Part shown: positions 8,505 through 16,253 of the stretch, in pieces | Layout: every line of letters begins with the position of its first letter | Numbering within the stretch: position 1 is the stretch's first letter | Source of the DNA: an uncultured candidate division WPS-2 bacterium | GTDB lineage: Bacteria > Vulcanimicrobiota > Vulcanimicrobiia > Vulcanimicrobiales > Vulcanimicrobiaceae | Direction: 5' to 3' | DNA: 41,269 nt | Assembly: GCA_937927945.1 (NCBI GenBank) | Contig: CALEYW010000059.1 | Location: 1 to 41,269, forward strand | The notes under the pieces: generated by a model | The model's database searches: none | Told to the model about the DNA's origin: nothing | Seen by the model: only the letters and a program-made list of their open reading frames with translations | Program-made: the position numbers and the translations under genes

Positions 8505-9593
8505 TTAGACCTTTGCGCGTTCTTCGTCGGCCAGCCAACGCTCGACGTTCTTGTCGTACATCTCCTGGGTCAGCGAACGGAGGTCGTACTGCTGCCTCCA
8601 GTTCGGGTAGTGCGCGCGGAACTTCGCCATGTCGCTGATGTACCAGATGTGATCGCCGATACGATTCGTATCGGTATAGGTCCAGTCGAGCTTGCGGCCC
8701 GAGACCTCTTCGCAGAGCGAAATCGCCTCAATCATCGAGCAGTTCGAGAACCGCGTCCCGCCCGCGTTGTACACCTCGCCGCTCCGTGGATTCCGGAAGA
8801 CTTCATCGAACGCGGAGACGAGATCGTGCGAGTGGATGTTGTCGCGGACCTGTTTGCCCTTGTAGCCGAAGACTTGATAGGGCTGGCCCGTGACCGTGCA
8901 CTTGAGCAGGTACGCGAGGAAGCCGTGCAGCTTCGTTCCGGAGTGGTTCGGTCCGGTGAGACAGCCGCCGCGAAACACCGCCGTCGGCATCCCAAAATAG
9001 CGGCCGTACTCTTGCACCAGGACATCCGCGGCGACTTTCGAGGCTCCGAACACCGAGTGCGTCGACCGGTCGATGCGGAGATGCTCGTCGATGCCTTCCC
9101 AGTACGGGTGCGCGCGATCGATCTCCCAGCGCGTCTCCTGCTCGATCAACGGGAGCTCGTTGGGCGCGTCGCCGTAGACTTTGTTGGTGGACGTGAAGAT
9201 GAACACGGCCTTGGGCGCATGCTTGCGCGTCGCCTCGAGGACGACCAGCGTGCCGTTCGCGTTGACGGTGAAGTCCATCAGCGGGTCGCTCGCGGCCCAG
9301 TCGTGCGACGGCTGCGCCGCGGTGTGGACGACCAGTGCGATGCGACTTCCGTAGCGGCCGAACAGCTCGTGCATCGCGGCCGCATCGCGGATGTCGGCCG
9401 CTACGTGGGTGTACTGCTTGGGAAAGCGTGCCTCCAGCGACAGACGGTTCCATTCCGTCGAGGCGTCCGCACCGAAGAAGAGCTGGCGAAAGTTGTTGTC
9501 GATGCCGACGATCTCGTGGCCCGCTTCAGCGAAGTAGGCGACCGCCTCTGACCCGATGAGACCGGCCGAACCGGTGACGATGACGACGGACAT
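8505..9593 (-). CDS. NAD-dependent epimerase/dehydratase-like protein with Phe in the YxxxK position
   Basis: A 362-residue extended SDR resembling CDP-paratose-2-epimerase-like proteins. Rossmann motif TGSAGLIGSE is at 7-16, IDNNFRQ at 31-37 follows, and TSTNKVYGD lies in the active-site region. Where catalytic YxxxK is expected the sequence reads FGASK (F182, K186). It then has RGGCLTGPNHSGTKLHGF and GKQVRDNIHSHDL. The frame is open 120 codons further upstream, but that stretch is not family-like, so the ATG at 9593 is chosen. From memory, this subfamily commonly carries Phe here, so the loss looks old and is not a sequencing error. The activity is therefore uncertain. It forms an operon with the GT2 gene downstream. 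Confidence 0.82.
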   Translation of the reverse strand: MSVVIVTGSAGLIGSEAVAYFAEAGHEIVGIDNNFRQLFFGADASTEWNRLSLEARFPKQYTHVAADIRDAAAMHELFGRYGSRIALVVHTAAQPSHDWAASDPLMDFTVNANGTLVVLEATRKHAPKAVFIFTSTNKVYGDAPNELPLIEQETRWEIDRAHPYWEGIDEHLRIDRSTHSVFGASKVAADVLVQEYGRYFGMPTAVFRGGCLTGPNHSGTKLHGFLAYLLKCTVTGQPYQVFGYKGKQVRDNIHSHDLVSAFDEVFRNPRSGEVYNAGGTRFSNCSMIEAISLCEEVSGRKLDWTYTDTNRIGDHIWYISDMAKFRAHYPNWRQQYDLRSLTQEMYDKNVERWLADEERAKV

Positions 9594-9732
9594 GGGGTTG
9601 TGCTGTTCTCCTTGAGATCGGCCGTACGCCGGGGCAGGTCCACGGCGACCAGCCACGTTTCTGCGCTCCGCGACCGTTCTCCACCCTTTCGGCCGGAAAG
9701 GGTCCCAACGTGACGGACCGAAGGCGTCGGCC
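9594..9732. promoter_or_regulatory. Divergent intergenic region, 139 bases
   Basis: This gap separates two divergent starts (9593 minus, 9733 plus), so it should carry promoters for both. I could not pick out a convincing -35/-10 pair or operator on either strand. No open reading frame, stem-loop or repeat stands out. The promoter role is inferred only from the gene arrangement. Confidence 0.35.
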
Positions 9733-11652
9733 GTGAGCGACGTTACGCCCGCCTCCCGTCGCGCCGGAACATACGCGGGCGCCGCGCTTCCGTGGGTCGT
9801 CCGTACTCTTGCCGCCGCCGCCTCAATCGCTTTCGTGGTCGGGGCAGTCCAGGCGGTGCCGCCCGCAGCCTTGGGGCTCGACGGGTCGTGGCGCCTCGGT
9901 TTGACGATGGGCTCGCTGCAGCATTTGCAGTTCGGGCGCGACATCGTCTTCACATTCGGGCCTCTTGGCTACGTCCTCGCCGGCGTGCCGGCGCCCGCCT
10001 TAGCCGTCACCACGTTGTACTTGCGGCTCATGCTCGCAATCGTCGCCGTCGCCGGCGCGTGGAGCGTTTGCGCCGGGCGTTCGAGTACGTTGATGCGCGT
10101 TGCGTTCATCGGTGCCTTGATCGTCACGGCAACGACGCTCTCCATCGACTATCTTGCATTCGCGGGTATTGTCGCGCTGCTCGCGCGTCCAGCACGATTT
10201 CCGCGGCTCGAGCCGATCGTTGCGGCGGTCGTCGGATGCGTCGGCGCTTTCGGCCTGCTCTCGAAGCAGACGCTTGGGCTCGACATCCTCGCATCGGCCG
10301 GGGCGTTCTTCGTCGTCCAGTTGATCGTCGGACCGCGACGGCGGCGAGCTGCGGCACTCCTGTCACTGGCAATCGTCGCGGTGGTGGTGACGGCCGGACT
10401 CGTTTGGGCGTTCGGCGGATCGCTCGGTGCGGCGATCACCTACCTTCGAAATTCGGCGGACATCGTCGGCGGATACTCCTCCGCGATGTCGTCTCCCGGC
10501 CCGAAATCGGTCCTCATCGGCGGCCTGGCAATCGGCCTCGCGATCGCGGCCGGCGCCGCGGCGCTCGCGCGCGAACGGAAGGCTCCGTTGGCCGCCGCGA
10601 TCCTGGTAGCGCTCTTTCTCGCGTGGAAACACGGCTTCGTCCGCGAGGACGGGCACGTCATTTACTTCTTTTGCGTTGCGCTGCTGCTGGCACCATTTCT
10701 CGGCATAGCGGCACGAAGAGCGCACACGCTGACGATCGCCGCGATTGCGACGGTCGCCGCGTACGGCGGAGCTGCGTGGATGATCGTGACGTACGACGTC
10801 AACTTGCTCGCCCTCGTATCGCCCGCCCGGGTCGCGGCTGGGGCCGACAACCTCCTTCATCCGGTGGCGACAGCTCGAATCGGCGAAGCCGCGTCGCGGA
10901 TCGCGCTCGAAGGCGATCGTCTTTCCCCGGAGGTACTCGCGCACATAGGAACTGCGGGCGTCGACGTCATCCCGGCCGAGACGGCAGTCGTCGCGGCGAA
11001 CGGATTGCGCTGGATGCCGCCTCCGGTGTTCCAGAGTTACAGCGCATACACTCCGCGGCTCGACGAGCTCAACCGCGAGATGCTCGCGAATCGCGGCGCG
11101 GACATCGAGCTCGTCCGCTACGAAGACGTGGATCTCCGCTATCCGCTCAGTTCCGAACCCGCGACGTTCGCCGAGCTCCTCTGCCGCTACCGGCCTGCGA
11201 ACTGGACCCCGGTGACGCCCGCGACGGGCGCGTTCATCGCGCTGATCCGGCAGCGCGCGTCCCGCTGTACCGCGGAGCCACTCGGTCAAACGGCTGCGGC
11301 ACTCAATCGTCCCATCGACGTGCCGCACCCGCGCAACCCGAACGACGTCGTGCGCGCGTTCTTCGATTTACGCACCACGGCACTCGGCTCGGTCGCCGGG
11401 GCGCTGTGGCGTCCGCCGTTCGTCAGAATCGAGGCGACGTTCCGCGACGGTCAGACGCGCAGCTGGCGGCTCGTCGCGGCTACTGCGCAGGACGGCGTGA
11501 TCGTGTCGCCGATGCCGCGCGACCAAGACGAAGCGCGACGGCTGTTCGCGGGCGATCCGGTGCCGGCGGCGTCGGTGAGGTCCGTGCGCCTCGTGACCCG
11601 GGATGCGTTCTACACGGTCGATTCGATCACGTTCACCGCGCTGCGCCGATGA
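9733..11652 (+). CDS. Multi-pass membrane protein, possible GT-C-like family, unknown function
   Basis: A 639-residue protein with about ten hydrophobic segments in residues 20-375 followed by a soluble C-terminal part (~375-639). The first extracytoplasmic loop holds LGLDGSWRLGL and then FGRDIVFTFGPLGY. I recall this 'LD-SW...FTYGPLGF' signature from a set of unannotated bacterial membrane proteins in polysaccharide loci. The Asp in the first loop would fit the catalytic position of GT-C glycosyltransferases, but that is inference. The soluble tail shows no motif I recognise. The stop overlaps the ATG of the next gene (ATGA), suggesting coupled translation with the small domain protein. The start at 9733 is a GTG; no better start is seen. 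Confidence 0.7.
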   Translation: MSDVTPASRRAGTYAGAALPWVVRTLAAAASIAFVVGAVQAVPPAALGLDGSWRLGLTMGSLQHLQFGRDIVFTFGPLGYVLAGVPAPALAVTTLYLRLMLAIVAVAGAWSVCAGRSSTLMRVAFIGALIVTATTLSIDYLAFAGIVALLARPARFPRLEPIVAAVVGCVGAFGLLSKQTLGLDILASAGAFFVVQLIVGPRRRRAAALLSLAIVAVVVTAGLVWAFGGSLGAAITYLRNSADIVGGYSSAMSSPGPKSVLIGGLAIGLAIAAGAAALARERKAPLAAAILVALFLAWKHGFVREDGHVIYFFCVALLLAPFLGIAARRAHTLTIAAIATVAAYGGAAWMIVTYDVNLLALVSPARVAAGADNLLHPVATARIGEAASRIALEGDRLSPEVLAHIGTAGVDVIPAETAVVAANGLRWMPPPVFQSYSAYTPRLDELNREMLANRGADIELVRYEDVDLRYPLSSEPATFAELLCRYRPANWTPVTPATGAFIALIRQRASRCTAEPLGQTAAALNRPIDVPHPRNPNDVVRAFFDLRTTALGSVAGALWRPPFVRIEATFRDGQTRSWRLVAATAQDGVIVSPMPRDQDEARRLFAGDPVPAASVRSVRLVTRDAFYTVDSITFTALRR

Positions 11653-12182
11653 CGGACTCGACGAACCGGCTCGTCACCACGATCGTTGCGGGCGGCGCAA
11701 TCGCATGCGTGCTTACGGCGCTGCTGCTGCGCCCGATACCGTTTTCAGAAAGCGCCGCAGCGCGCTGGGTCACCATCGAACGGTCTTGGACGCACCCGAT
11801 CGCAGGACGTTCGTATTCGCTCGACACCGTCGTTGTGGGCCGGCGTCAGCGGCCCTACGATGGACGCCCGCAAGCAATGGGACTCGCCGACTCGTTCGAT
11901 GTTCACGGGTGGGCGTTCGATCCCAACTTCCAACGGTCGGCGGACCACTTCGTCTACCGTGTGGACGATGCGCCCTGGCGCGACGCGACGTACCACGTCC
12001 CCAGGCCCGACGTCGCTGCAGCGCTGCATCTTCCGAAAGTCGCTGACTCGGGCTTCGACGTCGTTATACCACCGCGAACTCTGTCGCCCGGACACCACAC
12101 GCTCGAGCTGGCGACCATGGACGGACCCTCGCCGCCGGTCCCATTGCCGCAGACGCTGACCCTCGATGTCAGCGCGCGTTGA
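11649..12182 (+). CDS. Small membrane-anchored protein with one 'GWA/RPDV/GF' domain
   Basis: A 177-residue protein. Residues ~9-28 are one hydrophobic segment (signal anchor or signal peptide). Residues ~72-160 carry the domain seen elsewhere in this locus: VHGWAFDPN, then VPRPDVAAALHLP, SGFDVVIPP and LSPGHHTLELATMDG. The predicted topology puts the domain outside the inner membrane. Its ATG overlaps the stop of the preceding GT-C-like gene by four bases, so the two are likely made together and may act together, for instance the domain holding a glycan near the membrane enzyme. The last 14 bases overlap the convergent gene. No enzyme motif is present. Confidence 0.72.
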   Translation: MTDSTNRLVTTIVAGGAIACVLTALLLRPIPFSESAAARWVTIERSWTHPIAGRSYSLDTVVVGRRQRPYDGRPQAMGLADSFDVHGWAFDPNFQRSADHFVYRVDDAPWRDATYHVPRPDVAAALHLPKVADSGFDVVIPPRTLSPGHHTLELATMDGPSPPVPLPQTLTLDVSAR

Positions 12183-13449
12183 ACACGCCGTCGCGAACGT
12201 CGTATAGCTCGCCGAGCAGCATCATGAAACGATCTGGAAACGGGTACACGGCGCCGATCCCCTCGATGTCGGCTCGCGACAGGCGTTCGCGCGAGACGGC
12301 CATCTCGTGGGCGTGTCTGCTCCACTGTGCGTTACCAAAAACGTCTTGCGTGAACGAAAAATAAAGAACGAAGACGATCGGTACAACGAGCGGTGCCGTG
12401 CGACGGAGGGTTCCGGGCATGCACACTACCGTCGCGACGACGACGGAAAGCCAAGCCAATGAGCCAATCGACGTGTACCGGCTGGAAAGCGCCTGGCTAG
12501 GATCGAACCCGCCTCGCCCGAGCGTCGTCAGTGCGGCACATGCCAGCACGTACGCGGACACCGCCAGCCACGGCGCAAGCAGTATGCGTAGCGAATGCGG
12601 CGCGCGCCAGGCCATGGTCGCTAGCGCGAGCAGCCACACGACGAGGACCGTTCCCGCCGCCGTGGCGAACGCCGTACCGAACGAACCGGCGAGCGGCGCG
12701 CCCAGATAGGCCAGCAGATACTGGGCAAGATGCGGTGCTGAGGCGCGCGTGCCGCTCGTGCTGTCGCCAAGGGCGTGAATTCCGTATCGGGCCAGGACGG
12801 CGACTGCAATTGCCGCAAAGATCCAGACGAGCAACGTCCGCATCGAGCGTCTCGGCACCAGGACGATGACAACTGTTCCGGCGATCCACGAAGCCAGGCC
12901 CTGCGACGAGCTCAGGCTGGCGATCGTCGCGGCGCCAATCGCGATGGTGACCTCGCGCACGCCCCTGTCCGGAAGCGCCAGCGCCCACACGGCGACGACC
13001 ATTCCGAGATCACACAGAAACCACGCCATCTGGAATCCCCATTCCAGATTTTCGTACTGGGCCAGCCCGAAGAGCAATGCCGTGACTGCGAGAAACGTCA
13101 GACCCTGCAGACGGGGCGTGACGGTACGTCGGATCAGCAACCACACAACGACTTGGGTCGCCGCCAACATCGCAACGGAGACAACCTGCTCGCGCACGAC
13201 GTCCCAGCCGCCGAGTCCATCGAGAGTGAGCATAATCAGGTTCGGAAAGAAGATACGGTGTTCGTTGTGCGGCTGCCAAACGTCTGCGAAGGTCAGCGTA
13301 TGGAGATGTGCGGCATGGATCAGCGGCACCCATTCCCACTCGTCCCAATACGGCACGTCGACGCCGCGTAGCAGCACGAGCGAGATTATTGGAAAGACCG
13401 CGAGCGCTGCGACGACGGCCGGCACTCCGCCGACGATCCGGTTTCGCAT
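12169..13449 (-). CDS. Multi-pass membrane protein, GT-C-like, unknown specificity
   Basis: A 426-residue protein with roughly ten hydrophobic segments. The first periplasmic loop carries DVPYWDEWEWVPL and then WQPHNEHRI. An acidic pair (DE) in loop one fits GT-C enzymes that use polyprenyl-phosphate sugars, and WDEW...HNEHR is a recurring signature in unassigned membrane proteins of polysaccharide loci. A short soluble tail ends the protein. The start is the ATG at 13449; the frame remains open upstream, but that sequence enters the divergent SDR gene and is not hydrophobic. Function beyond 'membrane glycosyltransferase-like' is inferred. Confidence 0.7.
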   Translation of the reverse strand: MRNRIVGGVPAVVAALAVFPIISLVLLRGVDVPYWDEWEWVPLIHAAHLHTLTFADVWQPHNEHRIFFPNLIMLTLDGLGGWDVVREQVVSVAMLAATQVVVWLLIRRTVTPRLQGLTFLAVTALLFGLAQYENLEWGFQMAWFLCDLGMVVAVWALALPDRGVREVTIAIGAATIASLSSSQGLASWIAGTVVIVLVPRRSMRTLLVWIFAAIAVAVLARYGIHALGDSTSGTRASAPHLAQYLLAYLGAPLAGSFGTAFATAAGTVLVVWLLALATMAWRAPHSLRILLAPWLAVSAYVLACAALTTLGRGGFDPSQALSSRYTSIGSLAWLSVVVATVVCMPGTLRRTAPLVVPIVFVLYFSFTQDVFGNAQWSRHAHEMAVSRERLSRADIEGIGAVYPFPDRFMMLLGELYDVRDGVFNAR

Positions 13450-13524
13450 GCGCGACCATTCGAACTTCGTTGAACGGAGTCCCCGTCGCAGGGAGCGCAC
13501 GCGAGGGGGCGCGAACCGAGCCTG

Positions 13525-14490
13525 GTGCTCGCATACGTGACCGGCGCAGCCGGATTTCTCGGCTCGCATCTCTCCGACCGGCTGCTGCGCGACGGTTGGG
13601 ATGTCGCGGGAATCGACAACTTCGCCACCGGTGACGAGCGCAACCTGATCGATGCGCGCGCGAGCGAGCGGTTCCGTTTCGTGCGTGCGGACGTCTCCGA
13701 GCCATGGGCCGGCTGGGTCGCGGAGCTGCCCTCGCCGCTGCGCCGCCCCGATGTCGTGTTCCATCTTGCCTCGCCGGCGTCGCCGGTACACTACGAGCGA
13801 CTCGCGCTGGAGACGATGGCAGTCAACGGCCTGGGCACGATGTACGCCGCGAGCTTCGTGCACTCCGCCGGCGGCGCATTGCTCTATGCGTCGACGAGCG
13901 AAAGCTACGGCGACCCACTGGAGCATCCCCAGCGCGAGACGTACTGGGGCAATGTCAACCCGGTCGGCATCCGTTCGTGCTACGACGAGTCGAAGCGTTT
14001 CGGCGAGGCGTACGTCACGACGGCGGTGCGCAAACTCGGCATCGACGCACGAATCGTGCGCATCTTCAATACCTACGGGCCACGAATGCAGGCCGGTGAC
14101 GGGCGCGTGATTCCGAACTTCTGCGTCTCCGCGCTCCGTGGCGAACCCCTCACGGTGTACGGTAACGGATCGCAGACGCGGAGCTTCTGCTACGTTGACG
14201 ACCTCATTGAAGGAATCGTCCGCCTAGGAACGCGCCCCGGTCTCGCGGGACGCGTGGTGAACATCGGCAATCCCGAGGAATATACGATCCGCCAGCTCGC
14301 GGAGGTAACCGCACGTCTCGCGGGCGTTGAGCTGCGCACGGAAGACCGACCGCTTCCGCCGGACGATCCTGCGCGCCGGCGTCCCGACATCCGGCTCGCG
14401 CGGACGCTCCTCGATTGGGAGTCGAGCATATCGCTCGAGGCCGGGCTGGCGCGTACGCTAAACTTTTTCCGAACGGTCGCGCAGCAATAA
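13525..14490 (+). CDS. NAD-dependent epimerase/decarboxylase, UDP-glucuronate decarboxylase (UXS)-like
   Basis: An SDR of 321 residues with a complete active site. Rossmann motif TGAAGFLGSHL is at 6-16, and IDNFATGDERN at 30-40 binds the nucleotide. HLASPASPVHY (80-90) is a signature of UDP-glucuronate decarboxylases. STSESYGDP and YDESK (Y153, K157) form the catalytic site. RIFNTYGPRM and GSQTRSFCYVDDL complete the family pattern. The likely reaction is UDP-glucuronate to UDP-xylose; Ugd encoded at 17926-19296 would make its substrate. The start is the GTG at 13525, immediately before the first beta strand, 75 bases from the divergent gene start. Another UDP-sugar epimerase activity cannot be excluded. 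Confidence 0.85.
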   Translation: MLAYVTGAAGFLGSHLSDRLLRDGWDVAGIDNFATGDERNLIDARASERFRFVRADVSEPWAGWVAELPSPLRRPDVVFHLASPASPVHYERLALETMAVNGLGTMYAASFVHSAGGALLYASTSESYGDPLEHPQRETYWGNVNPVGIRSCYDESKRFGEAYVTTAVRKLGIDARIVRIFNTYGPRMQAGDGRVIPNFCVSALRGEPLTVYGNGSQTRSFCYVDDLIEGIVRLGTRPGLAGRVVNIGNPEEYTIRQLAEVTARLAGVELRTEDRPLPPDDPARRRPDIRLARTLLDWESSISLEAGLARTLNFFRTVAQQ

Positions 14491-14497
14491 CCCGGCG

Positions 14498-15250
14498 TCA
14501 GCCGAGAGGATGCGGTGGCGCACGCCGCCAAACCGCGACGACCGTCTTTCCGACGCGGCCGAACGTCAACCGGTCGAGGATCTGTGAGGCGCGCACGATG
14601 ACGTTGTCCCAAAATGCGATCTGCGCGGCGCTTGGGCTCGACGCTCGTAAGACGAGCTTGTTCGCGGCGGACGCGAGCAGGCCCGCGCTGTCTAGGTAGA
14701 ACGCTTCGACCAGCTCGAGGCCGGGTGCGGCAACGTCGAGAAGCGAACGCCGCGAATACCGGCGATAGTGACCGATCGCAGTGTCGAACGGCGAGTACAG
14801 CCACTGATGCGCGGGCGCAAGGACGATGAGGTGACCGCCGGGCTCAAGCCGCGCCTGCGCAGCGTGTATCTCTGCGGAATCGTCTTCGATGTGCTCGAGA
14901 ACGTCAATGTAGATGATCGTGTCGACGCAATGGATCGAACGTCGCTCGAGCGTCCCGCATTCGACGGTTACGTTCCGTGGCAGATCACCCACTGCGACGG
15001 CCGCTCGAAGCTGCTCGGTCATCACTGGATCGGGCTCGATGCATTCCCATAATAATGGGCTGCCGTCGTTCATGAAGGCGGTGTTGCTGCCAAGCCCGGC
15101 GCCCACTTCGATAACCCTCGTCCCTATGTAGCTTCGAATCCGAGAGCTCCAATAACGCTTCCAACGAACGGCATTTGCGAACAGCGCTAACTCCGAACCG
15201 ACATACGGCTGTGCTTCAGCCAACGTGCACCTCGGGGGCTCCCACTGCAA
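14498..15250 (-). CDS. Class I SAM-dependent methyltransferase
   Basis: A 250-residue methyltransferase. Motif I VIEVGAGLGSN is at 46-56. CIEPDP follows as the strand-2 acidic motif, IIYIDVLEHIEDD as the motif II region, and LEPGGHLIVLAP precedes the lid with HYRRYSRRSL. This pattern is common among methyltransferases coded next to GT2 and GT-C enzymes of polysaccharide loci. The acceptor is unknown. Its first 35 bases overlap the end of the GT2 gene on the same strand, and it is the last gene of the long minus-strand run that starts at 28271. Its stop lies eight bases from the stop of the convergent SDR gene. Confidence 0.82.
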   Translation of the reverse strand: MQWEPPRCTLAEAQPYVGSELALFANAVRWKRYWSSRIRSYIGTRVIEVGAGLGSNTAFMNDGSPLLWECIEPDPVMTEQLRAAVAVGDLPRNVTVECGTLERRSIHCVDTIIYIDVLEHIEDDSAEIHAAQARLEPGGHLIVLAPAHQWLYSPFDTAIGHYRRYSRRSLLDVAAPGLELVEAFYLDSAGLLASAANKLVLRASSPSAAQIAFWDNVIVRASQILDRLTFGRVGKTVVAVWRRAPPHPLG

Positions 15251-16253
15251 TCACCTTGCGCCGTTCGATGAAGCGCTCAGCGTCAGAGGCCGGCACCGTG
15301 AGGACGCCGGAACGCGCGCTGAGCGCTAGAAACGAGGCGATCATCGAGAGCGTCAATGCTTGCACTAATATGATCCCGAGTATGCCTCCCGCAGTCGTCG
15401 CCCAGCCAGGTATCGCAAAATTCGTGAAAATTCTGATCGCGACCACGCCGGCGAGCCCGAGTGCCGCGGCCATGGAGAGCACGATCGAAGTTAGCAGCAT
15501 GCGAACGAAGACCGCCTCGCTGTAGACGGAGATTGCGCTCAACCCCAGCGTGACGAGCATGACGAGGTTCATCGACGAGCGCCCAGCGATACGCGTACCA
15601 CGTGAGGTCGGTATACGGCGAAGCGGAATGCGCGCCTTCACCAGGGACGCCGCGAAGTGGTTCCAGGTCTCCGGCGTGTGAATCAATTTCCGCACGGCAG
15701 AAATGGGGAGAAGCGAGAAGTTCCCAAAATCGATCGTCTGCCCGGACAAGAAACGGAACAGAAGCTTGTACATTGCGTAGTAGAGGCGAAACGCGATTCC
15801 TTCCGATCGCCGGTGGCGCTGCGCTACGTACACCAACCCCGCCCGTCCAGCATCGTCGTGCAAGTTACAGTCTACTAGGCGCACCGCTTCTTCCGGACGA
15901 TCTTCCCCGTCCGAGTCCATGACGAGCACGTGGCTGTACCCCCCAGACGAAACCGCTGCGGCCAGCCCGATCGCAATCGCGCGCTGGTGCCCGACGTTTG
16001 TGATGAGATGCAGCAACTCGACCGACTCGATCACGCCGAGCGGGCCGAGCCGTGCGATGGCTGCTCCGTCAATGACATTCGTCGAACCGTCGTCCACCGC
16101 GAGGATCGTGACCTTTGAGACAATCCCCACGAGGGCGCGATCCAACATCGGTACGAGCGCAAGGAACGACTCCCAGTCGTCGTAAACCGGAACGACAATT
16201 GCAAGTCTCATCCCGTTCGAGGCGGCAAGCACGTCGCGCGCCCTATCCGTCAT
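15216..16253 (-). CDS. GT2 glycosyltransferase with C-terminal membrane segments
   Basis: A 345-residue inner-membrane glycosyltransferase. The GT-A part shows AIVVPVYDD (18-26), AVDDGST (52-58), NVGHQRAIAIGL and VMDSDGEDRPEE (111-122), the metal-binding site. Two or more hydrophobic segments follow residue ~235 (around 245-275 and 290-315), as in GtrB-like enzymes that charge polyprenyl phosphate. Met15 (GMRLAIV) would be an equally good start by domain placement. It overlaps the GT-C gene upstream by four bases and the methyltransferase downstream by 35. Base composition here is visibly lower in GC than in the genes to the right. Confidence 0.83.
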   Translation of the reverse strand: MTDRARDVLAASNGMRLAIVVPVYDDWESFLALVPMLDRALVGIVSKVTILAVDDGSTNVIDGAAIARLGPLGVIESVELLHLITNVGHQRAIAIGLAAAVSSGGYSHVLVMDSDGEDRPEEAVRLVDCNLHDDAGRAGLVYVAQRHRRSEGIAFRLYYAMYKLLFRFLSGQTIDFGNFSLLPISAVRKLIHTPETWNHFAASLVKARIPLRRIPTSRGTRIAGRSSMNLVMLVTLGLSAISVYSEAVFVRMLLTSIVLSMAAALGLAGVVAIRIFTNFAIPGWATTAGGILGIILVQALTLSMIASFLALSARSGVLTVPASDAERFIERRKVIAVGAPEVHVG

